In this document: positions 44,651 through 59,087 of the stretch, in pieces
Position numbering within the stretch: position 1 is the first letter of the stretch
Layout of the letters: each line of letters begins with the position of its first letter
Assembly (NCBI GenBank): GCA_030549175.1
Contig: JAUKUA010000004.1
Coordinates: 4,092,001-4,156,000 of the forward strand
DNA from: Lasiosphaeris hirsuta
Taxonomy: Eukaryota > Ascomycota > Sordariomycetes > Sordariales > Lasiosphaeriaceae
Length of the DNA stretch: 64,000 bases
Direction: 5' to 3'
The notes under the pieces: generated by a model
Seen by the model: only the letters and a program-made list of their open reading frames with translations
Databases searched by the model: none
Told to the model about the DNA's origin: nothing
Position numbers and translations under genes: made by a program

Positions 44651-45209
44651 CTTGGCGCTGTGACGGTGTTGATTGGGGAGAAAAAAATCGAAGAAGAAGC
44701 GAGGAGTGAGATGCAGATCTGAGCGACGAGAGCGTTGTGGCCCAGCAAGATGTCAATAATCCAAGGGAATGGATGCGTGCTGGTGGAGAAAGCTTGGGTT
44801 GGACTCGTCTCTTGCTCCTCGAATTCAAGTCTTTGGCTGGACCGTCGTAATTTTTTGCTGGTCTCCCGCAGCTGGCCGATTGAGCTTTGATCAATGACGC
44901 TAGGGCCGCACGGGCCAAGCATTCGAGTTCGCTCCGTCAGTTGGAGTGGACAACTGCACCACACGTCGTCCAAGCCACTCGCAGTTGTGTTGCATGCGCA
45001 ATCCCGTTGTATGTTCGTCCACACATGAAACACTGTCACAAGTGCATGCTTGAAGCTATCCACAGCTCCCGACAACCAATTGAGCACATCTGTAACAGCT
45101 TCACAACTGAAGTTGCAGAACCATCATTACCATCTCTTTTATCCTTTGTTGTACCTGCGAGACTAGTGCTCTCCTGTGTTGATTCGCATGCTGTGCGTGC
45201 TCGATCACC
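44651..45209. promoter_or_regulatory. Divergent TOM20/EXO84 promoter
   Basis: 559 bp lie between outward-facing ATGs. No specific motif is recognised. Confidence 0.45.
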
Positions 45210-47477
45210 ATGTCGGATGAGCGGTCCAAGATCTCGCTGAGGAGCGGAGGCAAGAGGAAAGGACGCCCAACTATCAGCGCCCCCCAACAGATATCCGGGC
45301 CTGTATTGCAAAATGATCCGTCCTCGCGTGGACCGGCAGCCCGGCCGGCTCCCGACGAGACTCCTCGTCCTCGACCAAGACCCCCGCCGCAAAGTAACGG
45401 AAAGGTGCGTAGCGCTTGTGACGGCAGCGTCCAGTTCCCTTCTGTGACAGTATCACAGCAGCTGACTCCCCCTTCCCCTATAGACCTCAGATCTAGTCAA
45501 ACGCCGATACTCCACACGTTTCGGCAATCTCCCTACCGACTTTGACCCAACTTCCAACCCAATGCCCGCCCTTCCAGCCCTAGACAAATACGAGCAGCAA
45601 GAGCGCCGGCCTCCGCCGTCGAGGGGAGGGGGCGGGGGTGCAGCGCCCCCCGTGGACGTGAGGGCTCTCAGAGACCCAAAGCTGGTTGCCGAGCAGTGTA
45701 TGTTGCGTGGCCTGATCTTAGAGAAAGACACATGAGCTGACGTGCCCTAGATGTTGCCGAGATCCTTAGTGAAGCTACAGAGGACGAAATTCGAGAATAC
45801 GAGGTGTCCTTGAAGAAGCTCAAGCGTCGAGCATCAGCCGATTTGCAGCAGAATGTTTACCAGAATCGTACACAGTTCATCAAGATCAGCAAGGAAGCGG
45901 AGAAGCTGAAGAGCGAAATGCGCTCACTCAGAAATCTCATGGCAGAGCTCAAGACAAATACCACTGCGCTGCGGTCCGCCTCTAACAGTGCCGAACCCGC
46001 GAGCTTTGGTGGGGAGTTTTCCACAGGACTCAGCAAGAGGGATAAGCGCAGCTCAGTCGCTGACCGAACGGTGTTGTGGAGCTCCCAGATGCAGGTTTGT
46101 TTACTTGGTCCTTCGGACAGGAACACACCTAGGCTAACTTGGGCTCCAGGCTTTGTACAAGAATGTTGAAGGGTCTCAGAAGTTTCTTCCTAACTCACAA
46201 GGTCGTCATGTTGTTCAGAATGCAGGGCAATGGATTGAGCTTGACAACGCGACCTACAAGTCCAGAAGGTCGATGCAGATCTTCTTGCTCAATGACCACC
46301 TACTCGTCGCGTCACGCAAGAAGCGGAAGACAGATGGGCCCAATGCTCCTGATTCTCGCGCTCCCCTCACAAAGCTTGTTGCTGATCGGTGTTGGCATCT
46401 CCTTGATGTCGAAGTCGTCGACATGGCTGGCACCAGCGAGACTTCGAGCGGCAGGAACAAGCTAGCTGATGCCATTATGGTTCGAGGCGCTGGTCAGAAC
46501 GAGTCTTTCATCTACAGAACCGAGAAGCCCGAGGATTCAGAAAAGGCAGTTTTGATCCTCAATATCCGCAAAACTGTGGAAGAACTACGTAGAAACCTAC
46601 AGTCGGAGAGAGAAGCTACGAACAAGGCCAAGGAAACTATCAACTACTTTGCATCCCGAGACCCTGGCCTGCTTCAAAAGACAGATCTACTCGAGACCCT
46701 CTCGGATATCAAGGATATGCTGATTGAAGTCGACGGCAAACAACAAAATCTCCGCTGGGTTGAGAGCCAGATGGATGAGCTGGACATCAACATCGCTCTT
46801 CAGCAACTCGAACCGGCGGTGACCAAAATCGAGAAACTCAAGAGCTTGGCCTTGAGTCTGAAGAATAATGTCATTGCTCAGGATTTCATCTCCTTCAAGG
46901 TCGATGAGAGATGCACAAAGTTGGCGCTTCTCATCGTTCGTGAACTCGTCAACACCCACAATGACCGAAAAAAGACACAACGGAATGTGTCGTGGCTTAC
47001 CAGACTGGGGTTTGAGGACCGCGCTCGAGAGGCATACCTAGGGGCTCGCAGTGAGGTCATTCAGAAACGGTCCAGGTCTGTCTCACCGACTTCAACGTTG
47101 ACTGAGTGCGCTGCTGACAAATGTCTAGACAATGCATCTTCCAGGGCGACCTGCATCTTTATATTTGGGAGCTGTCGTTTGTCTACTTCACCATCATTCG
47201 GAACACGGTGGCCTGCTTTCAAACATGCTTCCCGCCGCAGATGATGAGTGCGTGTGTGAAGTGGGCCAAAGAGGAGGTTGATGCATTCAACACGATCCTA
47301 GCTCGACAGCTTAGTAGTACTGATGAGGGGGGAGAGGTCTGGACGCAGTGCATGAGCAGGACGAAGGAGCACGCGAAGATGCTGTCTGAAGTTGGACTTG
47401 ACTTCCGAAACCTGGTCGGACAAAATGTGAGGGCATCTACGGAACCGCCTTCGCCCGTTGGCCTAGGCCTATCATGA
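45210..47477 (+). CDS. EXO84: Exocyst complex component Exo84
   Basis: Five exons (45210-45404, 45484-45697, 45751-46094, 46150-47075, 47129-47477) encode 675 aa. The N-terminus is Pro/Arg-rich and disordered (residues about 20-65), then TSDLVKRRYSTRFGNLPTDF, a coiled coil (EYEVSLKKLKRRASADLQQN; KISKEAEKLKSEMRSLRNLM) and a PH domain (KSRRSMQIFLLNDHLLVASR with WHLLDVEVVDM). A helical Exo84 C-terminal region ends with QCIFQGDLHLYIWELSFVYF and HAKMLSEVGLDFRNLVG. Exo84 is one of eight exocyst subunits tethering secretory vesicles to the plasma membrane for polarised growth and septation. All intron joins restore conserved sequence, with CTGAC or CTAAC branches. Confidence 0.95.
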
Positions 47478-48288
47478 GCGTTGTAGTTGTTTGCATGTGT
47501 TTATGAGCAACGGAGTATAATGAAACTGGAGAATGTAGCATAAACATAAACAAACTAATGATGACATCGTATATAACACGAAAGTTGATCTTTGAAAATT
47601 AGGAGATACGCCTGAAGTAGGCTTCACACCTTGGGCACCCAGGCTGCGCAGTGTGACGGTGGAAGTGGTCAGTATTTCTAGGCTGACAAGCGCTGCTGTG
47701 CTGGCAAGCTATGACCCCACTTTTATTGCCCCTCCCCGCTGGAGAGGGAGAATGAGGGGGACTTGTCTCGTCCTGATGGGGAGAGAGCTAGGACCTCCCG
47801 GCCAGTGTTCAGCGTGGCCTTGGGCGCAGAAATCGCATCTTGCGGTGGCAGACCAGATTGAGCAAGCGCATCCGTAATTTCACCACTTGTAGTGTACCAT
47901 ACAGTGGCTGGCTCATCCACATCCATTCGTGCACAACCTCGCTCACCAACGGGCTCTTTTCCATTGTATCCTGAATATACCCCGACCCGTTTTGCTGCTT
48001 CTTGGCGCCCGTCTTCCGCCATCGCGAAAACGATACCTCGCCGATTCCTGTTTTTGGCACCGACTTTGGGACCGCCCTGTACCGCCGACCCAGCCTGTCC
48101 CGCGAAACAGCCACCCACCTGCCCAATTTTGTGCTGGAGTGGGAGCCGCGCCGCGCCTGAGAAACACAACGTCATTGCTCTCGAGCACCATCGCCGCCGA
48201 CCTCTCCCCCTTGCCAACGGCACCAAATACCCCCTCTTTGTCGCAGCCGTCAACTCGCCGTCCATAGCTCAGCCAAGCAATTGCCAGC
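47478..48288. other. Intergenic between EXO84 and PP2A gene
   Basis: In this 811-bp spacer the last 150 bp are C/T-rich and probably form the PP2A leader. Several overlapping frames here are chance. Confidence 0.55.
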
Positions 48289-49702
<1,414 letters not shown>

Positions 49703-52700
49703 GGGGAGCTCAAATTTGGCTTATTGTTTTTCGCGTGGAACAAAGCAAATAGAAGAGGGAAAGCATTCTGGCGATACATCGTTCTCGTTGTGCGCCTTGG
49801 GTGTCGAACACGACTGTTTAAGAGGTGAAATATCGGGCAGTGCTTGCCGATGCAAAGACAGCAAGTGTGGAAATGAGATCGATGTATCGAGAAACGAAGA
49901 ACGACTTTCTATGACCCTTCTCCATCTCCCACCCGGCGTGAAAAAAGGGTTTGGAGACAAGTGTCAACCTAGCCTGTTGAGTGACGTATGAGAAGCTAGA
50001 TGTAATCCAGGTGTCAGTTGCACCTCGGGAAGTGCTTTTCCGGATGAGCTAGAGTGACGGCGGAGGATGATGCGGTGAAAACAAGCTTATAGAGAAGCGA
50101 GAATGTGGTTTATGTAGGAGTTTCTGGCTATTTAGTCGTGTGCTATTTGTTTCGGTCCGGCAGTTGCCTTGTCCTGTGTTTTGATATCGAGTTGATGATG
50201 GTGGGGAGTAGTAATTGCTGGTATAATTTGGGGTTTCGTCTTCACTGCTGATGCAAAACTATCGGAACCGAGACATTTTACTCTTTTGGTATGCAAGGAA
50301 GGCGGGAAGCAGCGGTGTCAGTCTGTTATTTTGGCCATGGCGCCACACTCGCGTTATAGATGGGGACGAAGGTTTAGACTAGGAGCAAGCAAGGCCCAAC
50401 CCCGTGGAGCGGAGCACTGCGGCTTTTGGTGTTGACGGCGTAACGGGACAAAGAGTCTAGGAGATTGGACACGGGTGTTCACACCAGTCTGGTTCTATTC
50501 CGAATCAGGGGTCACGATGCCACGGTAACGAGGTCTCCAATCATTCTTCGCTGTTTCGGCCCAGCATGCTTGGGAAGCACCCAGGTTCTGAGCAGGCGTC
50601 AACGGTTGGTGCCTGCCGAATATTGACTAGGACGTAGATGGGGTGGAACGAGCAGAGCCACGGTGGGGAGCCCGGAAAGGCGAGTCGGATTGAGGAACCT
50701 CGGCGTCTTTAAGAAGCCGCGGAGTCTTTCAGGACTAACCTCCGCCCTCGAGCTCTCGGGACCTATCAAGCTCCGTTTGGTTTGTTTGTCTGGGCGGCCA
50801 CACCAGCCGAGGTCGACGCAACGAACGGTCGAGTTACGAACCACATGGCCAAGTCAACAATAGCCATACTGGCTATCCGGCCCTGCATAAGCATAAACAA
50901 AGCCACGCTCTAGTGTCGCCATGTTTTTCTGCCCTAAATCAAGAAGATGGCCAAGCCATGTCTGGGTCCGCCAGCTGCTATCTCGGTAGTCTCCTGGGCT
51001 CTCTGCCAGCAAGCAAGGCTAACGTTTGACGAGAGAGGGGCCGGAGACCATTTTACTAGCACTGGCCCTGGTGACTTCTCGCGACCATGAGACGATGGAT
51101 TGGAGCTCGAGACTCGGCTCAGTGTGTTTCCTGGACACTCTCATGTTGCTATCTCTGTGCCAACAACATCCCCCCCTTGGAGGTGATCCAACACATCCTC
51201 CAAGATGCGCAGCAGCGAGCATTCTTTATAAACAAGCACCCTTGGAGAGGCAAGACGCACGTTAAGCTTGCTTCATCTCAGCTCTCGCGCTTCGACCACC
51301 GCTTCCACGTGCCCGACGGCAGCTCCGCCCCCGGCCACTACTCGCGCGCTGAGTTCGGCGACTTTTGAGAAGCACAACTCCAAGCTGTTCGTGAGCCCGG
51401 CGGCAAGCGCGCGTCCGTCTGGTCCAGCGGGAGCCATACGGTGAAGATGAGGGGGAGACGTCGGAATCCGGGCCGTTGTGTCGCTGAGACGAATCGATGG
51501 TTACATTGGTGGAAGGAAGATGACTGTTTGACTTGGCTAAGCCCAAACTGACGCTGCTCGCCCCCCTTTTCCTTGTGTTTAGGGTTTGAGACTTTCGATA
51601 TATCCATAGCAGTTACTGAAGGTCGCAACAGGGAGATTTTGCGGGCGACTGTGCCAGGCTGTGAACATGGGTGGCGTTCCGGAACAATATGGTTATTCAC
51701 TTGACCTCACAGTATCCTATCGAGAGGAATGACACAGGCCCATGTGACAAGTAACCAACTGCTACTGACTGCCATCTCAAGACACTAACTGAGCAATGGT
51801 AATATATGTTGGCTGGTTAGCTTCGAATACACAGATGAGCCTTTCAAGTGTTCGCATCTGTTTGGATATCCAACTTTCAACGAGACCTGCTAGGTCTAGG
51901 TACAGACTATACAGGAGATACGCCCGGCCTGAGGTGTTCTTCCAAAGGCATATGCTAGATCGTTGATGACGGTTGGGGTTAGAGCAGCAGCTCCTGAGGT
52001 TGATGTCGGGGTAGCACTAGTCCGGTCTAGTGAAGACCTCTCTGAACTCGGTCATTGTTGAATTTATCGACGGGGGCATCGTGGAAGTCCTCGAATCGTC
52101 GAGTATAAAGTTAAAATTCTCTTAAAGAGGTGTAGATCTAGTAGTGGATGACACCACAGGACTAGTTCCTAGCGCCCTATCCATCAGTATCAAGACACAT
52201 ACCTACCATTACATTTGCAATTTCCTTACTGGTCACCTAACGTAAATAAATGTCAGCTCCACCCTTCGTGAAGGCTGTTCTCCCGCCGTCGTGGTGCTAC
52301 ATCTGCGTGGTCGGCAGAGGCTCAAAACTTGCAAAAAAAATGTAGCGAGCTGGACTGGAGATATGGACAGCGTACAGACATGTCTGCCAACATGTGGCGT
52401 CCAGGCTACGATACCGATGCTGATCAAGTGTTAGGTAGACCCCACCGCCCCGAATTGAACATTCGCAGAGGTGCATGCATTGCAGCGAAGGCCCCCCCCC
52501 CTCCAAAAGACACGGCCCACAAAAGAACCTAACGCTTCCCCCGGCATGACAACTATCCTAGGTAGGTATGGAAGGAAGGGCGTAAGCCTGATCGACAATG
52601 AATTTGAAAATTGCATGAATGGGGTTTTCTAGGAAGCTCCGTTACTCCCGGGAGGAAAAGGTTTTGCGCGATCTGTTCACGGATATGCTGTGCTGTGCTC

Positions 52701-55700
52701 TTTCCGTCGAGTGTCATTCAATGCCCGGAATCAGTTCCTTTCTGACTCGACTCACACCCCACGGATGAGCTGAGGTTGTGGCTTTAGAGACTGTCTAACC
52801 TTTCCGAGGCTGACATCCCGTCCATCCATCTGTCAGCTTTACGACGGTGTGACTTGCTCCTTCCCTTCAGCCTCCCCACCGGGAGTGATTTAGTTCCCAT
52901 GGCATAAAAGTGCACCGAGCGAGCACTTACAAACATGAACTGGACATGGAAGGTGCAAGAGGTTCTTGACACCGCAATATCAAGAAAAAAAAGCAGGCAT
53001 GCCATGAAAATTCATCCGAGTATTACCCCCCCTCGCTTCCCAGATTCAAAAACTTAGTCGAGGGGCTATCACAAAGAGCTGTGCTGCCGAGCTAGGAATG
53101 AAACGTGAGGAGGCTGCTCGGCTTGAAAAGGAGACCTACCAACACTGCAGTGACAACTTGAAATCAACGAAAACGCCAAAACAGGCATATGACTCACTCG
53201 ATAGTGTTCAAGTTGTCGATGCTCTAATTCTTGTCGGCTCTGACTGAGCGAGGAGGCGAGCTATCTCGCCAGAGCTCAACCATTGTTCAGCCTTTGAGTG
53301 AAGCTGTCCAAACTCAAGCTTGAAACCTCTCTTTTCTCTAAAAGAATAGCACTGGGTCACATGAAACCATCTATTATATACCCAGATCTTGAGGTAGGTA
53401 TTCGATCTGTGATTTAAATTTCCGGACCTGTTTGCTGCGCCACCGTCCGCGATTCCAACCTGTATCAACGTAGGCAGCCGGGTTTATATCGAACTCCTGG
53501 TGTTTTAGGGTCTGGTGAACCTCAAGTTGAAAGACCTTTTTTTTTATGATATAGGTTGGGTGAAAAACAGGAAACACAAAACTACCGTGGACTGCAGTAG
53601 GAAGTATCACACTGCTGCTCGGGGTGAACATTCACATCAGAGGTACCCTGGACCACAGCTGGCGATGACCTCAGGGCTGGGCGCTCCCAGCCTTCAACCT
53701 TGAATGATGTTTCTATCACGATCACGACCCCTATCCGACAGAAGTCTAAATATTACTTTACTTCTTATGGTCCAAGAATACCACGAGAAATGAAAATGGA
53801 TATGTTTGATTGACTCTTTGGGTTCATCACCTCACATGTGCATATCGCGAGCCATGAGGTTTGGTCGATATCATGACAATTTGAAGTTGTTCCGATGTAA
53901 CCAAAGATGTCGTTATTCGTGCTCAGGGCAAGGCAGTTGGGCTAGGGTAGAGCTCAGGCCGCATGCCCAGATGCACGTCAGACATAGCATAGCGAGGCAA
54001 ACAATTCATGCGAAGTCAGCACCTCTGCAAAATTCCCTGACCGGATCACCCAAAGAAGCCAAGCCCGTCTCAATGCAAATGCCAATAATGCTACCCAACC
54101 CCCTAAGCGACACACCTCTGCGTTCTGCAAGTATATCACACCTGGCACGGTTGCACACGCAACACCAGAGCTCGGTCAGGTCGGTCTGGATGGCTACAGC
54201 GGAACATTTGGGTTCGCGAGCTGAGACCCCGAGTCGGGATCGATCTGGTGTTACCAGCCCGTAGCCGCCTTTCCCCACACAATGACACAAGGGGCCTGCG
54301 GCGGAATCGCGCACAGGTATCTCCCTGCCCCTGAGACCCTATCCGCAGAAACACCCTAGATCCCCGAGGCGTAGCGCAAGGATGGCTCTCCCGTCATTGA
54401 GCGGATGGTTAGCTGCTGCCCTAGTCCGACTTTGATATACCGTCCGCAATCCGTCCGTTTCCGCCCAAGTCGCTGGAGAAATAGGCCATGTTGCTCTGGG
54501 GGATCGGCATCGCGTGGTTGCGCATCTCGATACTCTCCCGCTCTGATGACAGATGGTGGGGCTGGCCGATGTCTTCCAAATACCTGTTCCTCGTTGGCGA
54601 GCGACGCGAGCATGAAGGGATAAATGGCCTGTTGCGCATACAGCCCACCCACTCGGTCGGTATCTCATGAACCTCTCTGGCTGGGGCATATTGCGCCCTC
54701 CAGAGCGTCCTTGGTCGTGCAGCCACCAGTTGACCCGGATGAGGCATGATTGTGGCTAAGCCCCGCGAATCTGGGGAACACGCGGCCTGGTTTGACTCTC
54801 ACGATACTACCGAACTGGCCGTTTACACGGAACTCCCAGTCTCGCAATGCCACACTCACTGACCACTTCGCGGTCTGACCTGGGTGTAAACGGCACTCGC
54901 ATAAACAAATCCCGTCAGATCCCGTTGCGATCAGTGCAGACCCCGCAAAGCCGTGGGCCATCGCCATCGGGTAGAGCAACCCGAGTCTTGTGGTTGAGCC
55001 GCACACACCACCACACTTCCCGTCCACTACCCACGAGACACAGGGGCAGGGGGTGCGGCCTGTTTCAGCCGCATGGACATCGATAGCGACCCCACGAAAA
55101 TACAAATCGAGTCCTCCCAGTCAGACCGGGAAGATCAGATAGGAAAAAGTCGAAATTTTAGCCAATCCTTTCTCGCGCGCAAAACTCTTTTCTCTCGCTG
55201 ACAAAAAAAAAAAAAAAAAAAAAAAAAAGGGAAAAACCGGATTGGAGAAGGGTTGCAGTGGCGTCTATATTCGCGAGTCCGTGTGTGCATACTACTACTA
55301 CTACGGTATGTGCTTGCGAGCCCCTCTCGGGGGCCTTTTGTTGAGCTCGGACTACTCGAAGCAGAGGTCCATAACCGTGATCGCCAGATCTTCGTAGGGG
55401 ACCATAGTTGACGAGTATTTGGATTTTTATGCGTTTGCAAAGACTCTGGCTGGTACTCGGTTTGTGCGCTCAATCAATTACACACCCGCCCTTGGGCGGA
55501 TCGAAGTTGCGGTCTTGACCGTTGAAGGATGAGGAGGGTATTCAAGTGCTCCTAGACGGTGCACTATGAAGAGGGAACTCTCGGTATGTTGGGATGACTG
55601 ATATTGAATCCCTCAACAACTAAGCTTTGTAATAGACATCGACTGCTTCCCGAGTAAAAACGCCTTTCCGGTATTCCGGTTGATATGCGCTTATCACAGG

Positions 55701-58700
55701 CAAAAGTCTCAATGCATCTCATCGAACCGTATTAAACAGCCGAGAGAGGTTGAAGACTTGGAATGGCACTTGCCGTAGTGAAAGCAAGAAACCGTTGCTT
55801 ATTTTCTTCTCTCTCCCAGTATAGTGGCAAAGTAGAAAACAAAGAGCGAAAAGAAAAGTGTAGTGCGCCCTCTCAGGGTTACGGGCTTCTGGGTGAGCGG
55901 GGCATGTATGTATGTTCCTGCGTGTCATCAGCACTGCGTGCTGTGCATGTACGGTTGTTGACGAAGTCTCGTCGGGCTGCAGCGCCCTCCACCATCATCG
56001 TCCTCTCTCACCTGACAACGGACGGAGGTGACACGGACCTGCATGTGACCGACCGCCAGTCGCGGGCAGAAGGTCTCTTGAGGGATGCTCAAGCAAAAAT
56101 ATGGCGAGAAGTTGGCCAAGATACTTTCCTGCCAATTGGCTATCTTGAGCGAAGCGCATCTGGCTGCAGGAAAAGCAAGGCCTGAGCGGCGGCGGCGGTG
56201 GCCAGGGCCGGTGTCGCACATCCAATAGTCCGTACCTACTTGGATAGCACTGCGTGCCTGCGCTGCGTGCTGTAGGCGCGCAGGGTGGGCACACAAACGT
56301 GCGTCGCCGGTGTCGTCAGGATTTGGAGAAGGCAGCAACCCCATCGCCATGGTGGCATGCGGTTCGGCAATCGGTTCGGAATGGTGGTCTTGGGTGTCCA
56401 TATCCAGGCGGTAGTAAATTGTGGTTGAACCGTTACGGGCGCGGTGGTACGCTGAACCGCGGATTCCAAGAATAGAGGTCCACGGGTGGTGTGGGAGAGG
56501 GAGGGGGAGGGGAAAGAGTGGTTCAGGCGCGGCTGACTGGCGAGCCAGCTCCCGGTCGTCCTGTGGCCCTGGCAGCCCGGACGCGTCGCGCGCTCCCTCG
56601 TCCAGTCGTTTTTCTTGTCGAGCAATGGGGCGCCTATTTAGATTGCTCGTGCAGCCTCTGCTTCTTTTCCTGGCCTCGAATGCCATCTCATGCCGCATCC
56701 GCACGTTCGCCGGCAACCATCCCGTCCTTCTCTCCCCGCGCCCGCGGGATGCACAACGAAGAAAATAGACATTGCCCGCAGACTGGTACCCAATATCTTG
56801 AGGAAGCTTGACAAGATAATATGGAGATGGGAGTTTGGGGGCCGGGACTGTTGAAGACGCGGATGTTTCGAGACGACAAGACGAGAAACGCCCAGGGCCG
56901 GGGCTCCCTGGGCGAATGGACCGCTGGGGTCCCGCCGTGTCTCAAAAATTTCCGGCAGCCAATAAGTGGGGGCGTCTAACTGTTCGAAACGGGTGAGCTC
57001 TAATCCACTTTCCGCATGCGCTGCCAATCAGACGTTGCGCAGGGTCTTATTGTTTTTTTCCCTATGGGTCTTAGCACCTGTCTTTTTCTTTCTTTCCTCA
57101 GGACAGACAGGGCTCCCTGCCAAACGGTGACCCAGGCATCAACTGCACGGCCACTACCTAACGCCGGCGGAGCACTCTCGCGCTGAAGTGGCATTTGTTT
57201 ATTCGTCCTGTCTTTTCTGCAAAGGAAAGAGAGGCCTGAGAGGTTAGTACATTGGTCAAATTATTTTACTTGGCTTCAGCCGAGAAACGGCTGGCTAGGC
57301 ATAGACAAAAAGAATGATTTGTGTTTTCTACTAGGGCACAAAGAGATTCACAGCACACCAGCCCTGACTTGTTTTCGGGATTTATCAAGTTTCAATATCC
57401 GTACAAGCGATCCATTCGAGCGCATGTTATAATTTCCAGGTGCTACTAGTACTGCCGGAATTCTGGCACTCTCATGGCGGTTCGTCGTATAATGGGGCAG
57501 GGGTATGGATGGGTCTGTTCATCGGCAGTGACCCGGGACGGGGTTCAACAGTCAACTTGAATGCCCGTGATTGTAAAGTTGATCTTGACAATAGGTGGGC
57601 AGGTTGGCTATCAACTGGCAGGCCTCTCTTCTCCACATCTTTTTCCTAAGGTTTGGCCACCTGACCGAAGGAAATTTCTGTTCTTGCGCCCGCAGTAAAA
57701 TGTACATCGTGATAAAGGGGCCACCGAAGGTTGCTTGAATGACAGTTGAGAAGAGCCTGTGGGGGAAGGGCATGCCGCAGGACGGCATTTATGATCAACC
57801 TAGAGCCATATCACAATGCGTCCAGGCTTAGCAGAGAGCGCTGACGATCTGGGTAACACCAACGGAGCAGCGGTGGCAGCCGTCCCAGGGAAAGGGGAAT
57901 GTGTTCGTGGTTAGGTTCTTGGGTGAGCGAGGCTACACTGTCACCACTCGAACTGTGGGTTGCTTGTGGCCTGGACCCCGCTGGAGTCTCAAGCATTTCG
58001 TGCATGCTGGAGGTCCATTCTCGCGAGCGCTTCGTCATTGAGCACCTCCCGCGCTGTCCACTCTGGTGCCCGCGAAAATGTAGGTGACAAGGGTCCGCTG
58101 TCGAGCCCCTTGCAAGGGGGGCCTAGTCCTGTTAGGGCAAGTGGGCGCCCAGGTACCTTAATCTCAAGCGAAATTGGATTTGGCACCTGCACCGGTCCAC
58201 AGCCACCCGCCGGTGTTGTTGAACACTCACCCAATTCACTTTCAACTCTCCGACTTCTCTCGCCTCTCTTTCCTCCCGTCCCTCGCGGAGCCGTGGCAGC
58301 TCGACAACTCACGGTCCCCCGTCACACACCCTCAGATAGACTTTTTCTTTCGTCCCCTCATTTTGTCCTTCGTTTCCCCCCACCAACTTGTTCCCTGCCG
58401 CGCTCCCTTCGACTTGCTAATATTCCTCTCGTCTGAGCTTGGCCGTCTAGAGCCGTCCCAATTTGTTGCAGCTTCCCGCAGCACCCTGCATCCTCGCAGT
58501 AGTCGTGGGTTGTCGAACCTGCATCGCACCAACCACCTCAAGTGCAACTCGACCCCCCCAACTCTCCTTCCATCCACTGCATCTACTGCTGTGCTACCAA
58601 CTATCTTGGTGTGGCCGACAAGAGTGACCCGCCGGCCGCTCTGAACCTGTCCCGTCCTTGCCTCTCGCAGGCCGCTGTTTCTCGCGCATATATGCTGCGG

Positions 58701-59087
58701 GACCCGGCCCAGCCATTTGACACACGACACGACACATCTGCTTTGCCGTTGCCGATCCTCGCGGCTCATAACAACACCAGCCTAACATCCATCGGGTCTG
58801 TTGCCGACGAGCTCGACGCTGCACCAACATTTTGGTTAAGAACTTAACACCATCAGTATCGCTCGAGGGGCCAATCCTTTAGGTAGCCGCGCCACGGCCT
58901 GATCACGACTGTCGAAACCCTATTCGTTCTAATTGGCACACTAAAGCCATGAGAGATGATAGGGCTTGAGGATAACCATGTATCCGGTGCCGCAGTGACA
59001 CAGCAACGGTCGAAAATGTGCTCGAAGGTTGCCAGTGGAAGGGACACGCTCACAACAACGAGTACGAGAAATCAACCAACCGCCGAC
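49703..59087. other. 9.4-kb gene-poor region
   Basis: No frame here resembles a known family and I could not assemble any spliced model with conserved sequence. The longest frame (262 codons, minus, 55928-56716) has Arg/Pro/Ser-rich translation typical of chance in GC-rich DNA. Content seen: PP2A 3' UTR; a 26-base A run at 55203-55228; a C/T-rich segment at about 58200-58850 that may be the leader of the SH3 gene. A long non-coding RNA, a decayed element or a lineage-specific gene cannot be excluded. Confidence 0.5.
55203..55228 (+). repeat. 26-base A homopolymer
   Basis: This is an isolated long A run inside the gene-poor region. It could be a microsatellite or the tail of an old retroposed transcript; no flanking duplication is evident. 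Confidence 0.65.

Noticed and set aside
53806..54264. 152-codon plus-strand ORF
   Set aside because: Its composition is random-looking and no start context or neighbouring exons support it.
54665..55105. 146-codon minus-strand ORF (LLYPMAMAHGFAGSALIATG)
   Set aside because: It has a somewhat protein-like middle but I could not extend it by splicing or assign a family; kept out for lack of support.
55928..56716. 262-codon minus-strand ORF in the gene-poor region
   Set aside because: It is long but composed of Arg, Pro, Ala and Ser with no recognisable motif or intron structure; comparable frames overlap it on both strands. A search could revive it.
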